From NCBI RefSeq assembly GCF_002251365.1, contig NZ_NPJH01000030.1:112622-176621 (forward strand): a DNA stretch of 64,000 nt, read 5' to 3'. Under the pieces are notes generated by a model. It did no database searches. It saw nothing but the letters and a program-made list of their open reading frames with translations, and was not told the DNA's origin. Source of the DNA: Prevotella sp. P3-122 (lineage in GTDB: Bacteria > Bacteroidota > Bacteroidia > Bacteroidales > Bacteroidaceae). Both the position numbers and the translations under genes were made by a program. This document shows, piece by piece, positions 8,476-16,826 of this stretch (the stretch's first letter is position 1; each line of letters begins with the position of its first letter).

Positions 8476-8523
8476 TCCGTGGAGGCTTGAAAAAGTGACA
8501 GTAAACGCTGTCCGCCTTACGGA
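8476..8523 (+). promoter_or_regulatory. Structured 5' leader of rplU, candidate autoregulatory element
   Basis: The leader can fold with nested pairing: TCCGT (8476-8480) with ACGGA (8519-8523), AGGC (8483-8486) with GCCT (8514-8517), and an apical GACAG/CTGTC hairpin (8497-8512). Ribosomal-protein operons often carry such autogenous sites, so a binding site for L21 is plausible but unproven. Confidence 0.4.
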
Positions 8524-8548
8524 AAAACCCGTTTTTATAATTTAATTA

Positions 8549-8866
8549 ATGTACGCAATTGTAGAAATTAACGGTCAACAGTTCAAAGTTGAGGAGGGCA
8601 AGAAGCTCTTCATCAATCGCCTGAAAGATGCTGAGGCTGGTAAGACTGTTGAATTTGACAAGGTTCTGCTCGTTGACAACAACGGAACTGTCACAGTTGG
8701 TGCCCCTACTGTAAGTGGAGCAAAGGTAGTAGTTGAAGTTGTGAACCCGCTGGTAAAGGGTGACAAGGTAATCGTCTTCAAGATGAAGCGCCGCAAGGAC
8801 TATCGTAAGAAGAACGGACACCGCAGCCAGTTCACAGAAGTAGAAATCAAACAAGTAATCGCTTAA
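8549..8866 (+). CDS. rplU: 50S ribosomal protein L21
   Basis: This 105-aa protein of the large subunit binds 23S rRNA. It opens [19 protein letters not shown] and contains the family's [19 protein letters not shown] and [18 protein letters not shown] segments near residues 46-97. Length is normal. It is first in a two-gene operon with rpmA, 15 nt apart, and sits behind a structured leader. Confidence 0.97.
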   Translation: MYAIVEINGQQFKVEEGKKLFINRLKDAEAGKTVEFDKVLLVDNNGTVTVGAPTVSGAKVVVEVVNPLVKGDKVIVFKMKRRKDYRKKNGHRSQFTEVEIKQVIA

Positions 8867-8881
8867 AAGGAGGAATTCAGA

Positions 8882-9172
8882 ATGGCACATAAAAAAGGTG
8901 TAGGTAGTTCTAAGAACGGCCGTGAATCAGCTTCACAAAGATTAGGCGTGAAAATCTGGGGTGGACAGTCTATCATCGCAGGCAACATCATCGTTCGTCA
9001 GCGTGGTAACAAGCACTTCCCAGGAGAAGGTGTAGCACAGGGCAAGGACGACACTCTGTATGCTCTTACCGACGGAATCGTTTACTTCCACAAGGGACGC
9101 CGCGACAAGAGCACTGTCTCTGTTCTCTCTCCAGAGGTATATGCCGAGAAAACGAAGAAAGCTGAGGCATAA
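8882..9172 (+). CDS. rpmA: 50S ribosomal protein L27
   Basis: This 96-aa protein lies at the peptidyl-transferase region of the large subunit. The N terminus [20 protein letters not shown] and the core [18 protein letters not shown] are diagnostic. There is no N-terminal extension ahead of the mature start, unlike Firmicutes. A strong Shine-Dalgarno AGGAGG lies 8 nt before the ATG, which is unusual among the genes of this window and suggests efficient reinitiation after rplU. Confidence 0.97.
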   Translation: MAHKKGVGSSKNGRESASQRLGVKIWGGQSIIAGNIIVRQRGNKHFPGEGVAQGKDDTLYALTDGIVYFHKGRRDKSTVSVLSPEVYAEKTKKAEA

Positions 9173-9207
9173 ATATTAAAATCCAAACTTATTCCAAACA
9201 AACAACA

Positions 9208-9243
9208 GAATGCCAATTCCACAAACAAGTGGAATTGGCATTC
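9208..9243 (+). terminator. Hairpin terminator of rplU-rpmA
   Basis: A 15-bp perfect stem with a 6-nt AAACAA loop lies 35 nt after rpmA. It has no long T-tract on the plus strand but is the only strong hairpin there. Confidence 0.7.
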
Positions 9244-9369
9244 CTGCGTTATTGGAGATTGACATTGAAGTATTAAGGGGGATTCCAAATACCCAACAAT
9301 TAAATTTTGCTCACAAGTAAATCATAGCCTTAAAGCAAATTCCTCACCCACCTTTCAAAACAAAAAATA

Positions 9370-9411
9370 AGAAGTAACGATTCAGATGACCATACTGATA
9401 TCGTTACTTCT
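9370..9411 (-). terminator. Terminator of the OmpH-like gene
   Basis: A 12-bp stem (AGAAGTAACGAT, 9370-9381, with its complement at 9400-9411) is followed on the minus strand by a T-rich run (complement of 9362-9367). It lies ~55 nt after the OmpH-like stop. Confidence 0.75.
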
Positions 9412-9467
9412 AACAAAGCCTCTTCATAAAAATGACTATATTATTATGTAGAGACTAAAATGTTTTC

Positions 9468-10112
9468 TTACTTCTTAGCCTTATCTGCCTTTTCAGTCTG
9501 AGCAGCCTCCTTTGCAGCAGGTTTACCCTTGTATGCCTTGTTCAGACCAGCAATAATTTCGTTAGTGATGTCATATGCTTTGTCAGCATAGAGAAGGTTG
9601 TCACCCTGCTTGCTGAAGATGATGCTGTACTTCTTGTCCTTGTTGTAAACGGCCAGATAGTGCTGGATGCTGTCGCGGAGAGCCTTGTTGAACTTATCGG
9701 TCTCATTCTGGAACTCCGTGCTCAATCGCTGGTTGAGAACCTGAAGGTCGTTGCCTTGCTTCTGCAGTCCTGCATTTATGGCTTCGGCCTGTTCGCGAGT
9801 GTAGGCATTCTGCTGTACCTTCTGCTGGAAGTTAGCCACTGCAGCCTGAAGAGCCTCCTGCTTCTTGGCAAGGGTGTTCTGGATGTTCTGACCCTTCTTC
9901 TGGAGGATAAGGCTATACTCTTTGCAGAACTTGTACTGGCTCATTATGGAGTCAACCTCAACGTAGGCTATCTTTAATTCACCTGCAACGGCTGTTTTGT
10001 TTGCATTCTCAGGCTTCTGATCCATCTGAGGATTGCTCTTGTCGCATGCGGTAAGGGCTGCAGTAGCAACGAAAGCTACGGCGAGATTGCGGAAAATGTT
10101 CTTCTTTTTCAT
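9468..10112 (-). CDS. OmpH/Skp-like periplasmic lipoprotein
   Basis: This 214-aa lipoprotein resembles the OmpH/Skp chaperones that hold outer-membrane proteins in the periplasm. The N terminus has a signal with lipobox AALTAC, Cys at about 23. Residues 45-175 follow the OmpH pattern: IAYVEVDSIM, then a long Gln- and Lys-rich coiled coil, then YSIIFSKQGDNLLYAD. The C-terminal 25 residues are Ala/Lys-rich and probably disordered. Unlike Skp it is predicted to be lipid-anchored, so its role may differ. It has its own terminator. Confidence 0.85.
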   Translation of the reverse strand: MKKKNIFRNLAVAFVATAALTACDKSNPQMDQKPENANKTAVAGELKIAYVEVDSIMSQYKFCKEYSLILQKKGQNIQNTLAKKQEALQAAVANFQQKVQQNAYTREQAEAINAGLQKQGNDLQVLNQRLSTEFQNETDKFNKALRDSIQHYLAVYNKDKKYSIIFSKQGDNLLYADKAYDITNEIIAGLNKAYKGKPAAKEAAQTEKADKAKK

Positions 10113-10168
10113 TACTTACTTATGTGTTTAGTTATAATTATTCAAACGTTATGTTCTGCTCCGATAAA

Positions 10169-10363
10169 TCAATATGCCTTTCCAGACTTGCGTGCCTCCC
10201 TGTCCTGGTCGAGAACGCAATGGATGCCCTTCTTGCGAAGCGCCTCACTGTCATGAATATGTTGGGAAGAAAACGAGCCTCCCTTCTTGAAAATTACTTT
10301 TACGCATAATAATAGCATGCAAATAGCAATTATTAACACGCCCAAGAGCAGAGTTTCTATCAT
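10169..10363 (-). CDS. Small single-pass membrane protein (64 aa), conserved Bacteroidetes type
   Basis: Function unknown. The protein begins MIETLLLGVLIIAICMLLL, a clear N-terminal transmembrane helix, followed by a short basic cytoplasmic tail with GIHCVLDQDREARKSGKAY. I recall similar 60-70-residue proteins with the same G-I-H-C-V tail in other Bacteroidetes, but no named family. The start at 10363 is chosen because an upstream in-frame ATG lies beyond the -7 box TACCTTTG (10384-10391). It stands alone between the OmpH-like gene and pepD, on the minus strand. Confidence 0.75.
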   Translation of the reverse strand: MIETLLLGVLIIAICMLLLCVKVIFKKGGSFSSQHIHDSEALRKKGIHCVLDQDREARKSGKAY

Positions 10364-10383
10364 TTTTATTAACTTTGTGCCTG

Positions 10384-10391
10384 CAAAGGTA
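10384..10391 (-). promoter_or_regulatory. -7 promoter element TACCTTTG of the 64-aa membrane protein gene
   Basis: Consensus match on the minus strand, 20 nt upstream of the ATG at 10363. It decides the start of this small gene. Confidence 0.6.
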
Positions 10392-10486
10392 GTGCAAACC
10401 GAGCAAAACACAAAATAATTCGACATTTATTTTTAGTTTATTCAACTTTGACAACAAGGAAACATTATAACTATAATATTAAAACA

Positions 10487-11950
10487 ATGAACAGCACAGA
10501 ACTAAAACCCGCCCGAGTGTTCGGACATTTTGCCAAAATCAACGAAATTCCACGCCCCTCAAAGCGTGAGGAAAAGATGATTGACTATCTCAAGGAGTTT
10601 GGCGAGAGCCACAGACTTGAGACCAATGTAGACGAGACAGGCAACGTGATAATCCGCAAGCCTGCTACTCCTGGCTACGAGAACAGGGAGACCGTGATAC
10701 TGCAGAGCCATATGGACATGGTATGCGACAAGCTTGTTGACGTTGAGTTCGACTTCGACAAGGACGCCATACAGACATACGTTGACGGCGAATGGCTGAC
10801 AGCAAAGGGCACTACCCTTGGTGCCGACGATGGCATTGGCTGCGCCATAGAGCTGGCCATCCTCGATGCTGACGACATAGAGCACGGTCCCATAGAGTGT
10901 GTATTCACACGCGATGAGGAGACACAGCTTACAGGTGCCTCAGGAATGAAGGCAGGCTTCATGACGGGCAACATGCTCATAAACCTCGACTCCGAGGACG
11001 AAGGGCAGATTTTCGTGTCATGCGCGGGAGGAAGGAGCACGTCGGCCACGTTCACATTCGATAGAGAAGCCGCTCCAGAGGGATATTTCTTTATGGAAAT
11101 CTCGCTCAAGGGACTCAAGGGTGGACACTCTGGCGATGACATCAACAAGAAACGTGCCAACGCCATCAAGATATTGTCACGCTTCCTCTACAACACTCTA
11201 CAGACAACCGACGTAAGGCTGGCCTCATTCAACTCTGGCAAGCTACACAACGCCATCCCACGCGATGGAAAGGTCGTGTTTGCCGTTCCTGCATCGGAGA
11301 AGGAAAACGTTAGGGCTGCATGGAACATCTTCGCTTCATGGGTGGAGGACGAGTTCCATGTAACTGATACGGAGATGGAATTCAATATGCAGAGTGCTGA
11401 CGCACAGCCCGTTCTGCCTGCCGACTGCGGCACGCGCATTATCAGAGCTTTGCAGGCTGTCGACAACGGAGTATTCTCGATGTGCCAGGATGCAGCTCTT
11501 GCTGATATGGTAGAGACATCAAGCAACGTGGCTGTAGTGAGCACGAAGGAGAATTCGGTAGAGATACTGGCCTCACAACGCTCTAACGTGATGAGCAATC
11601 TCGACAACGAGTGCAACACAATCAAGGCACTCTTCGAGCTGGCTGGTGCTGAGGTAGTACAGAACGACGGATACCCGGCATGGAAGATGAATGCCAACAG
11701 CAAGCTTACCAAGCTGGTTGTTGACGCATACGTCAAGCTTTTCGGCAAGCAACCTATAGTAAGAGGTATACATGCTGGCCTGGAGTGCGGATTATTCTCT
11801 GAGCGCTATCCAAACATGGACATGGTGTCGTTCGGTCCTACGCTCCAGTTTGTACATACTCCCGACGAGAGGCTCCACATACCGACCGTACAGATGGTTT
11901 GGGACCACTTGTTGGAAATCCTGCACAACATACCAGCCAAGAACGCCTGA
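10487..11950 (+). CDS. pepD: Aminoacyl-histidine dipeptidase (M20 family, PepD)
   Basis: This 487-aa cytoplasmic zinc dipeptidase cleaves Xaa-His and related dipeptides. M20C hallmarks are visible: SHMDMVCDK near residue 74 (metal His and catalytic Asp), GADDGIGCA (metal Asp) near 113, the catalytic Glu in TRDEETQLTGASGM near 145, and the dimerisation-domain GLKGGHSGDDINKKRANA near 210. The C-terminal metal His is in GIHAGLECGLF. The ATG at 10487 is chosen because a TTG 39 nt upstream lies in a -7-like box (CAACTTTG). Its stop overlaps the ATG of the next gene (TGATG), so the two are translationally coupled. Confidence 0.95.
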   Translation: MNSTELKPARVFGHFAKINEIPRPSKREEKMIDYLKEFGESHRLETNVDETGNVIIRKPATPGYENRETVILQSHMDMVCDKLVDVEFDFDKDAIQTYVDGEWLTAKGTTLGADDGIGCAIELAILDADDIEHGPIECVFTRDEETQLTGASGMKAGFMTGNMLINLDSEDEGQIFVSCAGGRSTSATFTFDREAAPEGYFFMEISLKGLKGGHSGDDINKKRANAIKILSRFLYNTLQTTDVRLASFNSGKLHNAIPRDGKVVFAVPASEKENVRAAWNIFASWVEDEFHVTDTEMEFNMQSADAQPVLPADCGTRIIRALQAVDNGVFSMCQDAALADMVETSSNVAVVSTKENSVEILASQRSNVMSNLDNECNTIKALFELAGAEVVQNDGYPAWKMNANSKLTKLVVDAYVKLFGKQPIVRGIHAGLECGLFSERYPNMDMVSFGPTLQFVHTPDERLHIPTVQMVWDHLLEILHNIPAKNA

Positions 11951-12363
11951 TGAGAGATTATGCCAACGGACACAACAGCCTGCACGGGGCTATAAGTTCG
12001 GTTGCCCGTCTTGCTGTCGTCATCATCACTCTGGCAGCTCTTGCCTCATGTGCCGGAAACAGGGAGGCAAAGAAAGTCGTCAAGGAATTTCTCGATACCA
12101 ACCTGAAGGATGAGAGCTACGACACGGAATACTTCTCCAAGGTTGACTCCACGTTCCTCATTTCAGACTCATTGGTTGAGGTGATGCGGAAAAACACTAA
12201 GGCTTGCGGTCTCTTTCGTGACATAAAATACTCTGAAGGTGGCAAAACGAAGAAGCTGAACTTCATTATGGTGAGATACAGGATTGGCGACAAGACCATC
12301 AGGCAAACATTCTATCTTGACGACAAGACAACGAGGGTTGTTTGTCTGAAGAATGACGCATGA
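11950..12363 (+). CDS. Hypothetical lipoprotein, coupled to pepD
   Basis: No family recognised. The 137-aa product has a ~35-residue signal region with lipobox ALASC, then a ~100-residue domain (AKKVVKEFLDTNLKDESYD, KLNFIMVRYRIGDK, QTFYLDDKTTRVVCL). The alternation of a helical N part and strands is reminiscent of small NTF2-like domains, as in DUF4878 lipoproteins, but this is a guess. It begins inside the pepD stop codon and is probably cotranscribed. A strong hairpin follows. Confidence 0.8.
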   Translation: MRDYANGHNSLHGAISSVARLAVVIITLAALASCAGNREAKKVVKEFLDTNLKDESYDTEYFSKVDSTFLISDSLVEVMRKNTKACGLFRDIKYSEGGKTKKLNFIMVRYRIGDKTIRQTFYLDDKTTRVVCLKNDA

Positions 12364-12390
12364 AGAAATAATACGATATGCATCTGTTAA

Positions 12391-12434
12391 TAAGCCGCAT
12401 CTTTATTCACACACGTGGATGAAGATGCGGCTTA
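12391..12434 (+). terminator. Long hairpin after the pepD operon
   Basis: A perfect 13-bp stem (arms 12391-12403 and 12422-12434) continues through wobble pairs to an ACAC loop, about 20 bp in all. It lacks a T-tract, so it may end transcription with help or stabilise the 3' end. Confidence 0.6.
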
Positions 12435-12484
12435 CGCATATATTGGCAGAAAGGAAACTGTTTATACAATAATCTGGCTTAAAA

Positions 12485-12492
12485 TACGTTTG
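12485..12492 (+). promoter_or_regulatory. -7 promoter element TACGTTTG of the TonB-dependent receptor
   Basis: Consensus match ending 7 nt before the ATG at 12500, implying a leaderless or near-leaderless mRNA. Confidence 0.5.
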
Positions 12493-12499
12493 TACGTAT

Positions 12500-14875
12500 A
12501 TGAATAAGAAGTTTCTTCTATTGCTGACGACTATGGTTTTCAGCATCAACGCCATAGCACAGACCTTTACGTTGAAGGGAAAAGTGACCGATGAGGAGCA
12601 GAACCCCGTTGAGCTTGCAACTGTCTCGTGTCTGAAACAGGGAAAAGTAGCCATGACATCACTAAAGGGTGAGTTCAGTATAACGCTGCAAAGTGCTGAC
12701 TCTGTGGCTGTACAGTTCTCTATGATTGGTTACAAGACGAAAACAAGAGTATTGCGAAATCCCCGTGGCATACAGACTTTGCAAATAGTCCTATACGAGG
12801 ACAACAGGACGCTAAGCGAGGTGAGCGTGACGGGGCAGAAAATACAGACGGGACAGACACAGGAGTTGAAGACTGAGCAGCTGAAGTCCATGCCGTCGGC
12901 ATCGGGCAACGCCGTTGAAGAACTCATACAGAGTCAGGCAGGAGTGTCAACTCATAGTGAGCTGTCGTCACAATACAACGTAAGGGGTGGAAGCTTCGAC
13001 GAGAACTCCGTATATATAAACGATGTGGAGGTTTATCGTCCATTCCTTGTACGTTCAGGACAGCAGGAAGGACTGTCTGTCATCAATCCAGACATGGTGG
13101 AGAAGATAGGTTTCTCAACGGGCGGCTACGAAGCAAAATATGGCGACAAGATGTCATCGGCACTCGACATAACTTACAAGAAACCAAAGAATCTTGAGGC
13201 TACACTTTCAGCATCACTTCTTGGTGCGAGCGCATACATTGGTCTGGCCAACAAGAAGGTGGCATGGAGCAACGGCATCAGATACAAGACCAACAAATAC
13301 CTTCTCGGATCGCTCGATACTGATGGCGAATATGAACCTACATTCCTTGACTATCAGACATACCTTAGCTATCGTCCGAACAAGCGATGGACAATAGATT
13401 TTATAGGAAACATTTCCGACAACCATTACGACTTCTATCCCGAAAACCGTGAAACGAAATTCGGTACAATGGAAAACGTCAAGTCATTCAAAGTATACTT
13501 TGACGGCAACGAGAAAGACCTGTTCCGTACATATTTTGGTACACTGAGCATAACAAGGCATTTCGGTGACTCCACAAGTGTCTCGCTTATCGGGTCGGCA
13601 TTCTCAACAAAAGAACAAGAGAAATACGACATTCAGGGACAATACTGGCTAAATCAGACAGAAACCAGCGAGAACCTTGGCGTAGGCACGTACTTCGAGC
13701 ACACGCGAAACTATCTGAAGGCCGACGTGGCAAGCCTGAAACTCATGCTCAGACACAAGACCAAGAGGCATAACATAGAGGGAGGAATGACTATAAAAAG
13801 CGAGCGTATAAGGGAGAACTCAACGGAGTACGAGATGAGGGACTCGGCAGGATACAGCATACCGCATACAGGCAACGACCTGTACATGATATACAGCCTG
13901 AGAGCCAACAACAGACTCAAAGCCACGCGAGTGGAAGGCTACATTCAGGACTCCTACCGTTTTAGGAGCTCTGGCGAGCACACCATGTTCACTCTCAACT
14001 ACGGTATTAGGTTCAGCAACTGGAGTTTCAACAAGGAAACCATTGTCTCGCCGCGAATATCGCTGGCCGTCATACCGGCCTTCAGCCACGACGTTACCCT
14101 GCGCTTCGCCACAGGACTCTATTATCAGGCTCCATTCTACAAAGAACTCAGGGACACATCGACGGTCAACGGCGTTACCATGGCAAAGCTAAACCGAAAG
14201 ATTAAGAGCCAAAGGTCAATACATTTCATAACGGCATTCGACTACCGCTTCAAGCTTAATAACCGTCCATTTAAGTTTACAGCAGAAGCATATTACAAGG
14301 CTCTCGGAAATCTCGTCCCCTACTCCGTGAACAACGTAAAGGTGGTGTACTACGGCGACAACGAATGTACTGGCCATGCGGCAGGACTCGACTTGAAACT
14401 GTTCGGAGAGTTCGTGCCCGGTACAGACTCCTGGATATCGTTTTCGATAATGGACACCAAGATGAAGCTCAATGGACGCAACATACCACTGCCTACAGAC
14501 CAACGATATGGCATAAACATGTTCTTCACAGACTATTTCCCTGGAACAGACAGATGGAAGATGTCGCTGAAGCTGGCCTATGCCGACGGCCTACCCTTCT
14601 CTGCCCCTCACAAGGAACTGGAACGCAACTCCTTCCGTGCGCCTGCATATAAGCGTGCCGACATAGGTATGAGCTACAGAGTGCTAAACAACGAGGGTAC
14701 CAAGGGAACAGGTAAACTGCGCAACATATGGCTCGGTTTGGACTGCCTGAACCTGTTCGGCATAAACAACGTCAACTCCTTCTACTGGATTACTGATGTG
14801 ACAAACCAGCAATATGCAGTTCCAAACTATCTAACAGGCAGACAGATAAATGCAAGAATACTGCTGGAGTTCTAA
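12500..14875 (+). CDS. TonB-dependent outer-membrane receptor with N-terminal carboxypeptidase-like domain
   Basis: This 791-aa protein is an outer-membrane channel for active uptake. A signal peptide ends INAIAQ at residue 21. A CarboxypepD_reg-like beta domain (about 22-100) follows. The plug, with GNAVEELIQSQAGVSTHSE, the NVRGGSFDENSVYINDVEVYRPF segment (split here by family convention around 155-175) and STGGYEAKYGDKMSSALDI, spans about 115-230. The rest is a beta barrel that ends in the usual aromatic residue, LLEF. No SusD partner, TonB box-linked sensor or anti-sigma gene is next to it, and the ligand cannot be read from context. It has its own promoter and no close downstream gene. 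Confidence 0.92.
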   Translation: MNKKFLLLLTTMVFSINAIAQTFTLKGKVTDEEQNPVELATVSCLKQGKVAMTSLKGEFSITLQSADSVAVQFSMIGYKTKTRVLRNPRGIQTLQIVLYEDNRTLSEVSVTGQKIQTGQTQELKTEQLKSMPSASGNAVEELIQSQAGVSTHSELSSQYNVRGGSFDENSVYINDVEVYRPFLVRSGQQEGLSVINPDMVEKIGFSTGGYEAKYGDKMSSALDITYKKPKNLEATLSASLLGASAYIGLANKKVAWSNGIRYKTNKYLLGSLDTDGEYEPTFLDYQTYLSYRPNKRWTIDFIGNISDNHYDFYPENRETKFGTMENVKSFKVYFDGNEKDLFRTYFGTLSITRHFGDSTSVSLIGSAFSTKEQEKYDIQGQYWLNQTETSENLGVGTYFEHTRNYLKADVASLKLMLRHKTKRHNIEGGMTIKSERIRENSTEYEMRDSAGYSIPHTGNDLYMIYSLRANNRLKATRVEGYIQDSYRFRSSGEHTMFTLNYGIRFSNWSFNKETIVSPRISLAVIPAFSHDVTLRFATGLYYQAPFYKELRDTSTVNGVTMAKLNRKIKSQRSIHFITAFDYRFKLNNRPFKFTAEAYYKALGNLVPYSVNNVKVVYYGDNECTGHAAGLDLKLFGEFVPGTDSWISFSIMDTKMKLNGRNIPLPTDQRYGINMFFTDYFPGTDRWKMSLKLAYADGLPFSAPHKELERNSFRAPAYKRADIGMSYRVLNNEGTKGTGKLRNIWLGLDCLNLFGINNVNSFYWITDVTNQQYAVPNYLTGRQINARILLEF

Positions 14876-14923
14876 AAAGATTAAATTAATCACGTTACAT
14901 TCTTTTTTCTGAATATTATTGAT

Positions 14924-14931
14924 TAACTTTG
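14924..14931 (+). promoter_or_regulatory. -7 promoter element TAACTTTG of the decarboxylase operon
   Basis: Consensus match 36 nt before the carboxyltransferase ATG at 14968. Confidence 0.6.
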
Positions 14932-14967
14932 CACAAAATTTTGTGAATTAAGTACATTTATATAATT

Positions 14968-16533
14968 ATGAGCAAACAGACAGAGAAGATTAAGGAGCTT
15001 GTGGCAAAGCGTGAGCAGGCTCGTCTCGGAGGTGGCGAGAAGGCCATCGAGAAACAACACCAGCGTGGCAAGTATACAGCCCGTGAGCGTATCGACATGC
15101 TTGTTGATGAGGGTTCTTTCGAGGAGTACGACATGTTCAAGCTCCACAGATGCCACAATTTCGGAATGGAGAAGAAGCAATATCCCGGCGACGGCGTAGT
15201 ATGCGGAAGCGCTACTATCGATGGCCGTCTGGTATATGTTTCAGCACAGGACTTCACCGTTAATGGTGGCTCGCTTTCCGAGACAATGGCTCAGAAGATA
15301 TGCAAGGTCATGGATATGGCCGTTCAGAACGGAGCACCAATGATTTGTATGAACGACTCGGGTGGCGCACGTATTCAGGAAGGTATCTGCTCGTTGGCAG
15401 GATATGGCGAGATATTCGAGCGCAACATCCTGGCATCTGGCGTGATACCACAAATATCGGGTATTTTCGGTCCTTGTGCCGGTGGAGCCGTTTACTCCCC
15501 TGCCCTGACAGACTTCATCCTCATGATGGAGAACACATCCTACATGTTCCTTACAGGACCAAAGGTTGTGAAAACCGTAACTGGTGAGGACATTGATGCC
15601 GAGCACCTCGGTGGCGCATCGGTACATGCCTCAAAGAGCGGTGTGACATCATTCACGGCAAAGACCGAGGAGGAGGCTATGGAGATGATAAAGACACTCC
15701 TGAGCTACATCCCGTCAAACAATACAGAGGAAGCTCCGCGCGTAGAGTGCACAGATCCAATCAACCGTATGGAGGACTCCCTTAACGACATACTGCCCGA
15801 TGACCCCAACAAGGCATACGACATGTACAAGGTCATCACAGCAATAACCGACAACGGCGAGTTCTTCGAGGTTCAGCCTAAGTTCGCAAAGAACATCATC
15901 ACAGGCTTTGCGCGCTTCAACGGTCAAAGCGTAGGTATCGTGGCCAACCAGCCATCAGCATACGCCGGAGTGCTCGACACCAACGCAAGCCGCAAGGGTG
16001 CCCGCTTCGTCCGTTTCTGCGATGCCTTCAATATTCCTATCGTCAGCCTCGTTGACGTGCCCGGCTTCCTGCCAGGTACTGGACAGGAGTACAATGCAGT
16101 CATTCTCCATGGCGCACAGCTTCTCTACGCTTACGGCGAGGCAACAGTTCCAAAGATTACCATCACCCTCCGCAAGAGCTACGGCGGATCGCATATCGTG
16201 ATGGGATGCAAGCAGCTCCGTGCCGACCTCAACTTCGCATGGCCAACAGCCGAGATTGCCGTAATGGGTGCCAGCGGCGCCGTGGCAGTACTCTCTGCAA
16301 AAGAGGCTAAGGCAAAGAAGGAGGCTGGCGAGGACGTGAAGGCGTTCTTGGCACAGAAGGAGGAAGAGTATACAGAGCTGTTCGCCAACCCATATCAGGC
16401 CGCAAGCTATGGCTATATCGATGATGTCATAGAACCACGCAACACCCGCTTCCGTATCTGCCGCGGACTCGCCCAGCTTGCACACAAGCGTCAGAGCCTG
16501 CCCGCAAAGAAGCATGGATGTATGCCTATGTAA
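14968..16533 (+). CDS. mmdA: Acyl-CoA carboxyltransferase / methylmalonyl-CoA decarboxylase alpha subunit
   Basis: This 521-aa enzyme transfers the carboxyl group between methylmalonyl-CoA (or propionyl-CoA) and carrier-bound biotin. Crotonase-like halves are visible: an N half with RERIDMLVDEGSFEEYD (about 32-50) and MNDSGGARIQEG (about 127), and a C half with NQPSAYAGVLD (about 330) and VDVPGFLPGTGQEYN (about 360), then ITLRKSYGGSHIVMG and AWPTAEIAVMGASGAVAV. It starts a three-gene set with a 49-aa epsilon-like subunit and a biotin carrier. In succinate-fermenting Bacteroidetes this set takes part in propionate formation. No biotin carboxylase or membrane beta subunit is adjacent, so the full complex must recruit a partner from elsewhere. 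Confidence 0.92.
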   Translation: MSKQTEKIKELVAKREQARLGGGEKAIEKQHQRGKYTARERIDMLVDEGSFEEYDMFKLHRCHNFGMEKKQYPGDGVVCGSATIDGRLVYVSAQDFTVNGGSLSETMAQKICKVMDMAVQNGAPMICMNDSGGARIQEGICSLAGYGEIFERNILASGVIPQISGIFGPCAGGAVYSPALTDFILMMENTSYMFLTGPKVVKTVTGEDIDAEHLGGASVHASKSGVTSFTAKTEEEAMEMIKTLLSYIPSNNTEEAPRVECTDPINRMEDSLNDILPDDPNKAYDMYKVITAITDNGEFFEVQPKFAKNIITGFARFNGQSVGIVANQPSAYAGVLDTNASRKGARFVRFCDAFNIPIVSLVDVPGFLPGTGQEYNAVILHGAQLLYAYGEATVPKITITLRKSYGGSHIVMGCKQLRADLNFAWPTAEIAVMGASGAVAVLSAKEAKAKKEAGEDVKAFLAQKEEEYTELFANPYQAASYGYIDDVIEPRNTRFRICRGLAQLAHKRQSLPAKKHGCMPM

Positions 16534-16595
16534 TGGAATGGCATGTATTATGTAATTGGATTTTATAACCACAACACAATATAAACATCTCTGAC

Positions 16596-16745
16596 ATGGA
16601 CAAGAACATTTATGCGGCCATCGCCATGGCTCTCTTCGAGCATCAGGGCAACAACGTTCACGACAAGGAGCCAGGAATCATCACCATCAAGCCCAAGCAG
16701 ACTATGTGGGATGCTAAGTTCCTGTCATTCACACAGAAGCCCTAA
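16596..16745 (+). CDS. Small decarboxylase subunit, epsilon / OadG C-terminal-like (49 aa)
   Basis: This short gene lies 62 nt after mmdA and 81 nt before the biotin carrier. The product reads MDKNIYAAIAMALFEHQG, then NNVHDKEPGIITIKP. From memory it resembles the last 50 residues of OadG-type subunits and the MmdE epsilon subunit of sodium-pumping decarboxylases, which share I-A-A-A-I-A, then V-H-D-x-E-S-x-x-L-T-I, then a Trp. It has no transmembrane helix, so it is the soluble tail alone. A stabilising role in the decarboxylase complex is inferred. Start ATG 16596, stop TAA 16743-16745. Confidence 0.7.
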   Translation: MDKNIYAAIAMALFEHQGNNVHDKEPGIITIKPKQTMWDAKFLSFTQKP

Positions 16746-16826
16746 GACAGAAACCGTCGTGTGTACCTAAGGTATCACGGAAACAAGACGAAGAAGAAAC
16801 GAACATTTTTTAAAGAAAACAAGACA

